This document shows positions 18,433 to 26,393 of a stretch of DNA of 56,496 nucleotides, piece by piece. The position numbers and the translations under genes are program-made. Position 1 is the first letter of the stretch. Every line of letters starts with the position of its first letter. The DNA is taken from positions 1 to 56,496 of the forward strand of contig JAPONS010000016.1 of the NCBI GenBank assembly GCA_026713825.1, given 5' to 3'. Below the pieces are notes generated by a model. That model did no database searches. It was not told where the DNA came from and saw only the letters and a list, made by a program, of their open reading frames with translations. This DNA comes from Chloroflexota bacterium (GTDB lineage Bacteria; Chloroflexota; Dehalococcoidia; Lucifugimonadales; UBA1127).

Positions 18433-20181
18433 CTAGTCGTCTTCCAGCGTTGACGTGTCTCCGAGCGGGAGGCCAAGCTCCTCTGCCTTCAGGAGGCGGC
18501 GCATGATTTTTCCGCTGCGGGTCTTGGGGAGGGAGGCGCGGAACTCGATGCTGCGGGGGGCGATGGCCTGCAGGCGCTGACGGCCGTGGCCGAGGATCTC
18601 GCGGCGGAGCTCCTCGGAGGGCTCGTAGCCGTCCTTGAGGGCGACGAAGCCCTTGACCACCTCCATCGCGAGGTCGTCAGGGACGCCGATGGCCGCGGCC
18701 TCCGCGACCGCTGGGTGCTCGATGAGGACGCTCTCGACCTCGAACGGGCCTACGAGGTGGCCGGCAGTGTTGATGACGTCGTCGGCGCGGCCAACAAACC
18801 AGACATAACCGTCCTCATCCATGCGCGATTGATCGCCGGAGATGTACCAGCCCTTGTGGAACTTGGTGTTGTACATCGGCTGGTTGTTCCAGTAGGTGTG
18901 GAACATGGACGGCCAGCCGGGCCGCACGGCGAGGTAGCCCTCGTTGCCGGGGGGCAGCGGGTTGTAGTCGTTGTCGAGGATGGCGACCTCAATGCCGGGG
19001 ATGGGGCGGCCCATGGAGCCGGGGCGCACCTCCATCGAGGGGTAGTTGGCGACCATGATGGCGCCGGTTTCCGTCTGCCACCAGTTGTCGTGGATGGGCT
19101 GGTCGAATACCTTGGTGCCCCACACGACGGCCTCCGGGTTCAGGGGCTCTCCGACGCTGTTGATGTGCCGCAGCGAGGAGAGGTCGAAGCGGCCGGGGAC
19201 CTCCTCGCCGGCCTTCATCAGCATGCGGACGGCGGTGGGCGCGGTGTACCACACGGTCACGCCGTATTTCTCGATGAGCTGGTACCAGGCGCTGGCCCCG
19301 AAGCCGCCCTCGTAGATGAGCTGGGTCACGCCGTTGGACCACGGCGCGAACATGCCGTAGGACGTGCCGGTCACCCAGCCGGGGTCCGCCGTGCACCAGT
19401 AGAGGTCCTCCGGGTGGAAGTCCAGCACCCACTTGCCCGTCGCGTACTGCTGGACGACGGCGAGGTGCCGGTGGGCGGCGCCCTTCGGCTTGCCGGTGGT
19501 GCCGGAGGTGTAGTGGATAACCGAGTAGTCGTACATGCTGGTGGTGGCCGTCTGGTAATCGTCCGAGGCGTCGGCCATGAGCGCCTCGTAGCTGAGGTCA
19601 CCCTCGACCAGCGGCTCCTGGGAGCGGCCGTTCTTGTTGACGATGATGGTGTGCTGCAACGCCGGAAGGCCGGGCAGCACCTCCGCGATGCGCTTGCGGA
19701 GGTCGGGCTGGGTGATGAGCACCGTCGCGCCGCTGTCTTCCATCCGGTCGCGGACGGGGTCCGGGCCGAAGGCGGAGAAGAGCGGGCCGACGACGGCGCC
19801 ATGCTTGAGGACGCCGAACATCGCGAAATAGAGCTCAGGCAGGCGCTCCATGAAGATGAAGACGCGCTCGCCGTGCTCGATGCCAAGGCTCTCGAGGACG
19901 TTGGCGAACTTGGCGGTCTCGCGCTTCATGTCGCTGAAGGTGTACTGCTCTTCCTCGCCGTTCTTGCCGACCCAGATCATCGCCGTCTTGTCGCCGTTGC
20001 CGGCCTCGACGTGGCGGTCAATGCACTCATGGGCCTGGTTCAGGTAGCCGCCGGGCAGCCAGCTGATCTCCTTGTACATGTCGGCCCACTGGAAGCCCTC
20101 TTTCGCCGCGTCGAGGTCGGGCAAGTTCGGGGTTACGGCCATGGCCTCCGCCGGCGGTTTGCCGATGGTCTGGTACTCCAT
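18433..20181 (-). CDS. acsA: Acetyl-CoA synthetase (AcsA type)
   Basis: A 582-residue AMP-forming ligase that activates acetate (or another short acid) to the CoA ester. Motifs are YTSGTTGKPKGAAHRHL (ATP loop), GWVTGTSYG, NWWQTETGAIM, GWYISGDQSRMDEDGYVWFVGRADDVI (hinge) and the C-terminal TRSGKIMRRLLK with the lysine that is acetylated in regulated family members. The ATG at 20181 follows AAAGGAGG. Length is closer to Bacillus AcsA than to the longer Acs. Its last 40 bases are copied at 16265 and, in older form, at 13804. Confidence 0.93.
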   Translation of the reverse strand: MEYQTIGKPPAEAMAVTPNLPDLDAAKEGFQWADMYKEISWLPGGYLNQAHECIDRHVEAGNGDKTAMIWVGKNGEEEQYTFSDMKRETAKFANVLESLGIEHGERVFIFMERLPELYFAMFGVLKHGAVVGPLFSAFGPDPVRDRMEDSGATVLITQPDLRKRIAEVLPGLPALQHTIIVNKNGRSQEPLVEGDLSYEALMADASDDYQTATTSMYDYSVIHYTSGTTGKPKGAAHRHLAVVQQYATGKWVLDFHPEDLYWCTADPGWVTGTSYGMFAPWSNGVTQLIYEGGFGASAWYQLIEKYGVTVWYTAPTAVRMLMKAGEEVPGRFDLSSLRHINSVGEPLNPEAVVWGTKVFDQPIHDNWWQTETGAIMVANYPSMEVRPGSMGRPIPGIEVAILDNDYNPLPPGNEGYLAVRPGWPSMFHTYWNNQPMYNTKFHKGWYISGDQSRMDEDGYVWFVGRADDVINTAGHLVGPFEVESVLIEHPAVAEAAAIGVPDDLAMEVVKGFVALKDGYEPSEELRREILGHGRQRLQAIAPRSIEFRASLPKTRSGKIMRRLLKAEELGLPLGDTSTLEDD

Positions 20182-20231
20182 GACGCCTCCTTTGCGGTTG
20201 CACATCAAGTGCGAGGGGATAGGTTGGCCTC

Positions 20232-20260
20232 AGACTACAAAAGGGGTATGGGGGCGTCAA
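20232..20260 (-). promoter_or_regulatory. Promoter of acsA
   Basis: Minus strand TTGACG (20260-20255), 17-base spacer, TAGTCT (20237-20232). It lies 51 bases before the acsA start. Confidence 0.75.
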
Positions 20261-20344
20261 GGTGGGGGAGGGCAAGGCGTTGAAAGGCGGAGGTTTAGGC
20301 GCCGAGCAATGCTGTCCAAGCTCCGTGTCTTTCGGAGGCAAACC

Positions 20345-20713
20345 CTACCCGTCGCCGTTGCGATCGATCAGGGCAAGCAGGTGGTGTACAAAGCGGTGGA
20401 CTCGCGGACGGTCAGTGGCGATCTCATAGTCTTCCATCTCATCGTGGTAGAAGTTCTTATGGAACTTCTCAGCAAGCCCGAACCCGCCAGGCAACGACTC
20501 ATCCTCGAATTCGTCCGCAAGCTGGTCTACGGCGAGCTTGAGGGCTCGGTGGGTGCGGCAGGGCCAGTTGCGCTGTACGGCAGCAGCCATGACGGCGTGC
20601 GTTGCTGCGCCCCAAAGCTTCTCTGAGGCTTGCAGCTTGTCGCCGTCAAGGAACTCACGGTCTGAGGCCGTCAGGAAGTCCCGCGCCGTCTGTTGGTGGT
20701 TTTCGTGCTCCAT
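20345..20713 (-). CDS. Helical HEPN/PaREP1-like protein
   Basis: A 122-residue, all-helical soluble protein. The segment LQASEKLWGAATHAVMAAAVQ (about 28-48) looks like the SEKxxGAxxHAV motif of PaREP1/HEPN-like domains, and an RNxxR-like stretch (QRNWPCRTHR, 47-56) is present, although not the canonical RX4-6H at a clear place. HEPN proteins are often RNases or nucleotide-pocket partners; none of this is proven here. It follows the fusion gene by only 13 bases, so both are likely one transcript and it may work with that enzyme. Confidence 0.7.
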   Translation of the reverse strand: MEHENHQQTARDFLTASDREFLDGDKLQASEKLWGAATHAVMAAAVQRNWPCRTHRALKLAVDQLADEFEDESLPGGFGLAEKFHKNFYHDEMEDYEIATDRPRVHRFVHHLLALIDRNGDG

Positions 20714-20726
20714 GCTGCTCCGTCCT

Positions 20727-22775
20727 CTACGCCTTTGGTTGGATGAGCACGCGGACCGTGCCGTCGCCCTCGTCGCGGCGGTTGATGAAGGTGTGGCCTT
20801 CCTTTTCCGACCAGAGCATGACGTCGAAGATGTTCAGGGCGTCGCCGAGGATGGCTTCCACCATGGAATGGTGGTCGGCCTCTGTCTGCTTGGCGAGGGC
20901 GGCGATGACGCCGGCGCAGGACTTGCCGCGGCCGTCGATGACGACCCAGCCGGCGCCCTGCGTGACGACCGGCGCGTGTCCGTTGCCGGGCACATACAGG
21001 TCCGGGCGGACGTTGATTGCGCCCGTCTTGCGCAGGTCGACCTGGCGCTTGAACTCGGCGACGGACTCCCATGCGACGGCGCGGCCGCGGTCGCCGCTGG
21101 CGCACACTGCGCCGCGCACGCCAACGATGTCGGGGTTGACGCGGGCCAGCTCGTCAAGGTCGTCCATCTTCAGGTGGCCGGAGAGGGCCGTGCTCATGCC
21201 GAGCTTCTTGCCCTCCAGCACGATGTCGCGGAGCTCCTCCTCGCTCAGGAAGTCGAAGAGGTTGCGGCCGTCCTTGATGAGCGTGTCGATGAGGAAGCCG
21301 TCGCACTCGCCGTCCTTGGCGAGCTGCACCATCAGGTGGGGGTCAAGTCCGCCCTCGTAGAGGAGGTTGTCGGCGAAGAGGGAGCCGACGAGCTTGGTGT
21401 TGTAGCCCTCCATCGCGCGGCGGGACTCTCGGAGCACCTCGACGGCCACGTCATAGTCGGCCTGCATGAAGCCGACCTTCACGGAGGTGGCGTCCATGAC
21501 GGCGGCGGCGTAGGCGGCCATTGCGACGGTGCCGGCCTGGTTGGGGACGACGCCGAGGGTCACGCTGACGTGGTTCTCCGGCTGGATCATCGCGCGCACC
21601 TGGCGGACGGTGTTCGGGTGGCCGGAGCCGACGAGCGCCTCCTGCAGGTTCTTCACGTCCACGACATCGGCGCCGCCACGCTCGGCCTCGAGGGCCTCGG
21701 CGACGTCCTGGACGCTGACCATGAGCAGCATGCCGGTGGCGAAGAAGGGGCTGTTGTTGCCGGTGAGCCACGCGGCCCTCGGCTGCACGGAGACTGCGGG
21801 CTGCGGGGGCCTCGGCTTGAGGGGCTCGAGCTCGGACTTGAGCTGGGCCTTCTCGGAGGCGGTGAGCTGCGGCAGGGGCTGGCGGGTCGGGCCGCCGGCC
21901 ATGCCCATGAGCTCGCCCCAGTACTTGACCATCGCGACGGGGAGCGCGCCGCCGTTCTTGTCCATGGTGCGCGTCCACCAGGTGTCGTTCAGCTCCTTGA
22001 GGCGGCGGAGGTGCTTCTCGTAGAAGGCGTCATCGTAGTCGCCGACGGACGCTTTCTCGATGAACTGGACGTAGTAGTTGCACTCCGGCGTGTCGAAGCG
22101 CCAGTCGGAGGTGTTGGCGAACATGACCTGCTGCTGGAAGCCTAGATCCTGCGCGAAGGGGTAGATCCACTCGTCGGGCGTGCTGATGACGTAGTCCTTG
22201 CCGAGCGAGAGGTGGGTCTCGATGGAGAGCTGCTGGTTGAAGCTGGCTTCCTTGACGCCGACGACCTGCTGCAGCTCGCAGATGCGGCGGAGGCCCTGCG
22301 GGCTCATGACGATGCCGAACTGCGGCGAGTTGTAGAACATGATGCCGAGGTTGGTGTTGTCGCTGAGGGTCTTGACGTAGTCGATGACCTGATCCTCGGT
22401 CTTGGCCTCCATGTAGGGGGCGGCGACGATGAGGAGGTCGAAGCCGGCATCCTCGGCGTGGCGGGCGAGGTCAAGGGGCTCGCGGGCCGAGGTGTGGGTG
22501 ACGTGCGCGCCGACAGGCCATCGGCCGGCGGCTTCCTCCGCGACGATGTCCATGACGCGGACGCGCTCGTCGTGGGTCAGGCTCCAGAACTCGCCCATGC
22601 CCCAGGTGCAGCCGGCGCCTCGCGTTCCGAGGCTGCGCACGTGGCGTACGTTGCGGCGCAAGCCGTCCTCGTCGAGGTCACCGTCGTCCGTGAAGGGCGT
22701 GATCAGCGTGCTCCACTGCCCCTTCAGCGTTTCCCATGCCCAGTCCTGTGCTTCATGCGCCTTGTAGTGCGCCAT
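20727..22775 (-). CDS. Three-domain fusion: DapA-like aldolase, MfnB-like furan synthase, TusA-like domain
   Basis: A 682-residue protein. Residues 15-310 form a DHDPS/N-acetylneuraminate-lyase barrel with Tyr148 (IMFYNSP) and Schiff-base Lys175 (VGVKEAS). Residues 348-580 match MfnB, (5-formylfuran-3-yl)methyl phosphate synthase: VSVQDVAEALEAERGGAD, then VDVKN with Asp373 and Lys375, VKVGF with Lys433, IDTLIKDG with Asp497 and Lys501, and VRGAVCASGDR. The spacing matches the catalytic residues known for the archaeal enzyme. Residues 610-682 (DGRGKSCAGVIAALAK, then DVMLWSEKEGH) resemble TusA, with Cys620 kept but the CPxP proline lost. The ATG at 22775 follows GGAGGGG. The product and pathway are unknown. 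Confidence 0.85.
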   Translation of the reverse strand: MAHYKAHEAQDWAWETLKGQWSTLITPFTDDGDLDEDGLRRNVRHVRSLGTRGAGCTWGMGEFWSLTHDERVRVMDIVAEEAAGRWPVGAHVTHTSAREPLDLARHAEDAGFDLLIVAAPYMEAKTEDQVIDYVKTLSDNTNLGIMFYNSPQFGIVMSPQGLRRICELQQVVGVKEASFNQQLSIETHLSLGKDYVISTPDEWIYPFAQDLGFQQQVMFANTSDWRFDTPECNYYVQFIEKASVGDYDDAFYEKHLRRLKELNDTWWTRTMDKNGGALPVAMVKYWGELMGMAGGPTRQPLPQLTASEKAQLKSELEPLKPRPPQPAVSVQPRAAWLTGNNSPFFATGMLLMVSVQDVAEALEAERGGADVVDVKNLQEALVGSGHPNTVRQVRAMIQPENHVSVTLGVVPNQAGTVAMAAYAAAVMDATSVKVGFMQADYDVAVEVLRESRRAMEGYNTKLVGSLFADNLLYEGGLDPHLMVQLAKDGECDGFLIDTLIKDGRNLFDFLSEEELRDIVLEGKKLGMSTALSGHLKMDDLDELARVNPDIVGVRGAVCASGDRGRAVAWESVAEFKRQVDLRKTGAINVRPDLYVPGNGHAPVVTQGAGWVVIDGRGKSCAGVIAALAKQTEADHHSMVEAILGDALNIFDVMLWSEKEGHTFINRRDEGDGTVRVLIQPKA

Positions 22776-22829
22776 TGTCCCCTCCGTCACACGGCTTGCC
22801 ACGCACGGGAGGTGCGTGGAGCTAGATTG

Positions 22830-22858
22830 AGTCTAGTTTGGGGCATATGCAGTGTCAA
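22830..22858 (-). promoter_or_regulatory. Promoter of the MfnB fusion gene
   Basis: Minus strand TTGACA (22858-22853), 17-base spacer, TAGACT (22835-22830), placed about 55 bases before the start codon. Confidence 0.78.
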
Positions 22859-22950
22859 TTGCGCGGCTTTGACCCTGCCACTAGTTTTCAGCTAAAGTCC
22901 GTAGAAGGCCCAACCCCGCGTGTCCAGAGGCCATGCAGCCATGCTTAAGG

Positions 22951-24102
22951 CTACGTTCCTAGCGCGCCTAAATCATCAATTACGGCTGCTAACCTCTCAG
23001 CAAGAGTATCCTGATGCGCGACCACCTCTGCGTGGGACAGAATTCTGGTGGTGTCAGCCTTACGTTTATCGAGTGTGTAGCTGAATCCGAAGTCATCCCT
23101 TCTAAACTGCTCCACCCATGAGTCCATTAGGTCGTCCAGCTTCTCATCGTCGTACGAGGGGTACGCGGCCCCGAATGTGAAGTTTCTCAGGCCCGCCCAC
23201 ATGGGCGCGTCCGGCACGGGAAAGAACCAGGCAACCGTCACTGGAGCGTAATACACATCTTTGGGCATGACGACTCGGACGCTGTAGCCACGAACGCCAG
23301 CGTCAATCTGTGCGCCGTGTTTGCGTGCAACACTCAACAGGCGTTCAGCAGCGACTCGCGTGTCATCGTTCGGGAGTTGGGCCAGAAACTCCTCATGGGT
23401 GATCTTCGTGCGCGGGCTCGTATGGGGCTTCACTACGGCACTGTGGCCGGATACTCTCGGCACCAAGGTTTGCCCGGCCGGCCCTTTGTACTGTTTCACT
23501 TCGACCGTTAGTACCTCAACGTTCGGCATCTGTTCGTTGAGGAATGTCACTACATTTGCGAGTGTGACGGGGATAGTATCGGCCACAAAGAGCAGACGAA
23601 GTCGCCTGGCGGCAAGATTTGTACCCACATTCTCCCAGAATGCATTCTTCGCAGCATCCCAATCAGCCGCTTCCTCAACGTCATGACCAAGAAGATCTCG
23701 TAGTGCAGCTTCAGGGTCGACGTTCGACTCTTCAAAGGCGGTGCGAAGACCGTTGATTGTCCAGTATTCAGCGTGGGAGGCGTAGTCAAGCATCTGCCCA
23801 ACGACCTCGCGCCGCACCTGAGAATTATCACCACGTTTCACCTCGACCAAAGTCGGCGTGGCGTCCTGGTCAACAAGAAGGTGGTCGACTGACCACCAAT
23901 CTGCGGCATTGGGAGACTGAGGGATTCCCTTCTCCCGTTTGATGAGGATCCAACGTCGCGGATTGCCGGGCGTGATTTGCTCCCCGTCCAGAAGTTCAAT
24001 ATGGGTGGCAATCAACTCCTGGAGCTCATCTTCCGAGGAAAATGGCTGTTCCTCCAACGACTCAAGCCCATTGGCAGTTCTACGGTAGATTCTGTTTGCC
24101 AT
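22951..24102 (-). CDS. PD-(D/E)XK nuclease-like protein (NucS/DUF91-like fold)
   Basis: A 383-residue protein with a clear nuclease core: VDHLLVDQDATPTLVEVKRG with Asp73, Glu87 and Lys89, followed by QMLDYA (Gln103, Tyr107) of the QxxxY type. This pattern is shared by NucS and other restriction-like endonucleases. The second half (about 180-383) is not recognised. The ATG at 24102 follows GGAGGGG, so the longer frame to 24180 is not used. The base composition is lower in GC than its neighbours, which hints at transfer. It may act in DNA repair or defence, but no partner gene is present. Confidence 0.78.
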   Translation of the reverse strand: MANRIYRRTANGLESLEEQPFSSEDELQELIATHIELLDGEQITPGNPRRWILIKREKGIPQSPNAADWWSVDHLLVDQDATPTLVEVKRGDNSQVRREVVGQMLDYASHAEYWTINGLRTAFEESNVDPEAALRDLLGHDVEEAADWDAAKNAFWENVGTNLAARRLRLLFVADTIPVTLANVVTFLNEQMPNVEVLTVEVKQYKGPAGQTLVPRVSGHSAVVKPHTSPRTKITHEEFLAQLPNDDTRVAAERLLSVARKHGAQIDAGVRGYSVRVVMPKDVYYAPVTVAWFFPVPDAPMWAGLRNFTFGAAYPSYDDEKLDDLMDSWVEQFRRDDFGFSYTLDKRKADTTRILSHAEVVAHQDTLAERLAAVIDDLGALGT

Positions 24103-24148
24103 GAATCCCCTCCGGATAGAGTGTAGCACCCTCCGACCCCCACCCTCT

Positions 24149-24177
24149 TTGACGGCGGTGTGATCAACGACTACATT
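24149..24177 (+). promoter_or_regulatory. Promoter of the RidA-like gene
   Basis: TTGACG (24149-24154), 17-base spacer, TACATT (24172-24177). It lies within an in-frame extension of the RidA gene starting at 24160, so it supports the later GTG start. Confidence 0.75.
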
Positions 24178-24207
24178 CACCGAAAACCGCTAATAGAGGA
24201 GGAACCT

Positions 24208-24594
24208 GTGGAGAAAAGCTATCACAACTACCCGGACATTGCGCCGACGATTGGCAACTACTCGCGAGCGGCGCGGGCGGGCGACCTGTTCTTCTTCGCG
24301 GGGACGACGGCGGGCGGGAGCGAGTCGGAGCACGGCGACCTGCCGGCACAGGTGCGGGTGACGCTCGACCGGATCCGGCGCATCCTGGAGCGCGAGGGGC
24401 AGTCGCTTGGCGACATTGTGCGGCTGGTGACGTACGTGACGAGCATCGGTGAGTGGCGGTCGCACGGGGCGGAGCTTGGCGAGATCTTCGAGGAGTTCTT
24501 TCAGGGGAACTATCCGCCGAACACGCTCATAGGCATCGCGGAGCTGGCGGAGCCGACGATGAAGGTGGAGATTGAGGCGACGGCTGTGTTTTAG
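24208..24594 (+). CDS. RidA/YjgF-family protein lacking the usual arginine
   Basis: A 128-residue protein of the RidA (YjgF/YER057c) trimer family. The GTG at 24208 follows GAGGAGG. The order is FFFAGTTAGG, DLPAQVRVTLDRIRRILEREGQSLGDIVRLVTYVTS and the C-terminal NYPPNTLIGIAELAEPTMKVEIEATAVF. In active imine deaminases the last block has an arginine just before the S-C/V strand (PARS type); here it reads PPNTLIG, so that arginine is absent and deaminase activity is doubtful. It may belong to a non-RidA subgroup that binds a small metabolite. It is divergent from the nuclease gene. Confidence 0.88.
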   Translation: MEKSYHNYPDIAPTIGNYSRAARAGDLFFFAGTTAGGSESEHGDLPAQVRVTLDRIRRILEREGQSLGDIVRLVTYVTSIGEWRSHGAELGEIFEEFFQGNYPPNTLIGIAELAEPTMKVEIEATAVF

Positions 24595-24614
24595 GGAGGC
24601 GTCCCCGCCTCTGG

Positions 24615-24634
24615 ATTCCGGCTTTCGCCGGAAT
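24615..24634. repeat. Short palindromic repeat, family A copy 2
   Basis: ATTCCGGCTTTCGCCGGAAT, followed by GACAGA. Its stem differs from the copy at 7251 by paired changes. Confidence 0.75.
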
Positions 24635-24647
24635 GACAGATCGAAAG

Positions 24648-24680
24648 AGGAGCGCCCTGCCGGTCCGGCAAGGCGCTCCT
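24648..24680 (-). terminator. Hairpin after the Rieske oxygenase gene
   Basis: AGGAGCGCC and GGCGCTCCT arms enclose an inner CCGG-rich stem. On the minus strand the hairpin is followed by CTTTCG, so it likely ends the oxygenase transcript; it may also serve the converging RidA gene. Confidence 0.6.
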
Positions 24681-24705
24681 GTGGTGTGCATGGCTATGAC
24701 CGGCG

Positions 24706-26001
24706 CTAGGCCTTGGTGGGCACCCAGGTCGTTGGGCCGGCCATTCTGGACTTGACCAGATCGACCGCCTCCAGCGGGGGCATGTCGCCGGGGACGGTGA
24801 CGCGGGCCGTGTGGACGCGGTAGGCCTCAGGGTTCGTGGGGCCTGAGGGCTCGACACCCTCCATCAGTGCGCGGGCGGCGTTTATGAGGCGGCGTCGCAC
24901 CTTGATGATGGACTCGTCCGAGCTTACCAGGCGCTCCTTGCTCCGGTCGGCGCGCGGGCCCCACTGATCCTCGACGAGGGCGAGGTCCTGGATGGGGAAG
25001 GCCTTGATGCCCGTGTAGGAATAGTTCTTCTGGGCGATGCGGTCGACGAGGTAGTCGTTGTCCTTGTTTTCCTTCGCCATGAAGGAGCCCGGTATCTGCT
25101 CCGGGTAGGTGTAGCCGCCGTACTTGTCCTCCATGACCTGCTGCTGCGTGAAGGGGTTGTAGCTCCAGCGCAGGCGGTACATGTAGCAACTCTCGTCGTC
25201 GATGGGGATGCGCATGTTGCTGGAGTAGACGTCCGGGCCGGAGATGCCGGCGGAGCTGTAGCAGGGCATGTAGAAGTGGCCGACGTTGGCCTGCTGCTGA
25301 CCGTCGGAGGTGCGGGAGACGGCGACGTTCATGACGCCGTAGTCGGTGTCGATGTAGTCGGCGTAGGTGCGGTTGAGGAAGCTGTTGAACACACCCGCGC
25401 CGAAGCGGCGGCCGGGGTTGCCCTCGTTGTTGTCCAGCGTGCTGTGGAGGAAGAAGGCGTGGGAGGGGTCGTAGTCGCCCTCGAGCGCCTGGAAGTAGTT
25501 GCAGCGGAGGTGGTACTTGCGGACGTAGCGGCGGTCCTCGCCGAACTCCAGCCACTCAAAGCCGGGCTTCGGGGGCTCCTTGTCCGCCGGGCCCATGTAG
25601 GTCCAGACCATGCCGCCGCCCTCGAAGCACGGGTAGGCCTTGACGTTCACCTTGTCCTTGTAGGTCTCACCCTCGGGCGAGTTGGGCAGGTCGACGCACT
25701 TGCCGGAGACGTCGAACTTCCAGCCGTGGTAGACGCAGCGGATGCCGGCCTCCTCGTTGCGGCCGAAGAACAGCGGCGCACCGCGGTGGGGGCAGTAGGC
25801 GTCGACGAGGCCTGGGTTGCCGTTGGAGTCTCGGAAGGCGATGAGCTTCTCGCTGAGCAGCGTCACGCGGACGGGCGGGCAGTCCGCCGAGGGAATCTCC
25901 TCGGCCAGGAGCGCGGGGATCCAGTGGCGGCGGAACAGGTCGCCCATGGGGGTGCCGGGGCCTGTTTGCGTGAGCATGTCATTTTCTTCGACACTTAGCA
26001 C
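24706..26001 (-). CDS. Rieske-type ring-hydroxylating oxygenase, alpha subunit
   Basis: A 431-residue oxygenase. The Rieske 2Fe-2S site is CPHRGA (Cys70, His72) and CVYHGW (Cys89, His92). The mononuclear iron site is in NYFQALEGDYDPSHAFFLH with His181 and His186 and an acidic Asp176/178. The N-terminus MLSVEENDMLTQTGPGTPMGDLFRRHWIPALLAEEIP resembles the phthalate 4,5-dioxygenase and toluenesulfonate monooxygenase group. The GTG start follows GAAGGAGG. No reductase or ferredoxin gene is nearby, so it must borrow electrons from elsewhere. The substrate is unknown; an aromatic or other recalcitrant carbon compound is likely. Confidence 0.9.
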   Translation of the reverse strand: MLSVEENDMLTQTGPGTPMGDLFRRHWIPALLAEEIPSADCPPVRVTLLSEKLIAFRDSNGNPGLVDAYCPHRGAPLFFGRNEEAGIRCVYHGWKFDVSGKCVDLPNSPEGETYKDKVNVKAYPCFEGGGMVWTYMGPADKEPPKPGFEWLEFGEDRRYVRKYHLRCNYFQALEGDYDPSHAFFLHSTLDNNEGNPGRRFGAGVFNSFLNRTYADYIDTDYGVMNVAVSRTSDGQQQANVGHFYMPCYSSAGISGPDVYSSNMRIPIDDESCYMYRLRWSYNPFTQQQVMEDKYGGYTYPEQIPGSFMAKENKDNDYLVDRIAQKNYSYTGIKAFPIQDLALVEDQWGPRADRSKERLVSSDESIIKVRRRLINAARALMEGVEPSGPTNPEAYRVHTARVTVPGDMPPLEAVDLVKSRMAGPTTWVPTKA

Positions 26002-26063
26002 GACGATTCCTCCTTCTGGTCTGTACGGGTCTCGTTCTCGAATTCGGGGTAGAATCTAGGGCG

Positions 26064-26092
26064 ATGCTAGCGCGGCCCAGACAGCGTGTCAA
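26064..26092 (-). promoter_or_regulatory. Promoter of the Rieske oxygenase gene, with overlapping palindrome
   Basis: Minus strand TTGACA (26092-26087), 17-base spacer, TAGCAT (26069-26064). The -35 box is half of a perfect palindrome TGTCAATTGACA (26087-26098), which could be chance or an operator. Confidence 0.75.
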
Positions 26093-26150
26093 TTGACATC
26101 AACGTGTGCCCGTGAGCGCGGCGTCGTGAGCGGCACGCAGGGAGAACGGA

Positions 26151-26393
26151 ATGACCGAAGGTCACAGCGACATCATCACCATGGCGGACATGGCCGCCGT
26201 ATTTGACGTAACCGACGCCCTTTCCATCGACCGGGAGAGCATCAGCGTGGAGCTCACGAAGGAGGACCCCGGCGCGGTGCAGCAGAGCAGCAATGGCGAG
26301 ATCGAGATCACGCTGCCGCTGACGTCGCCACTCGCGGAGTTTCTTGCGGGGGTGCGGCAGGAGCTCATCGGCATGGGGTATACGGCGGAGTGA
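26151..26393 (+). CDS. Small hypothetical protein (80 aa)
   Basis: An 80-residue soluble, acidic protein with a GGGAGAACGG site before the ATG. It has a possible N-terminal helix, a short strand region SISVELTKEDPG and a C-terminal helix (SPLAEFLAGVRQELIGMGY). I do not recognise the family. It lies alone between the divergent oxygenase and pepN. Confidence 0.6.
   Translation: MTEGHSDIITMADMAAVFDVTDALSIDRESISVELTKEDPGAVQQSSNGEIEITLPLTSPLAEFLAGVRQELIGMGYTAE

Noticed and set aside
13798-18475. Classical integrative element or transposon at the acs 3' end
   Set aside because: No integrase, transposase or terminal inverted repeats are visible, so only a repeat-flanked cassette structure is reported.
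18586-20283. Long plus-strand open frame of 565 codons across acsA
   Set aside because: It is the complement of a well-supported gene in GC-rich DNA, has no motif and no ribosome site. The same applies to long antisense frames at 10616-11977, 12187-13770, 20538-22145 and 26537-27907.
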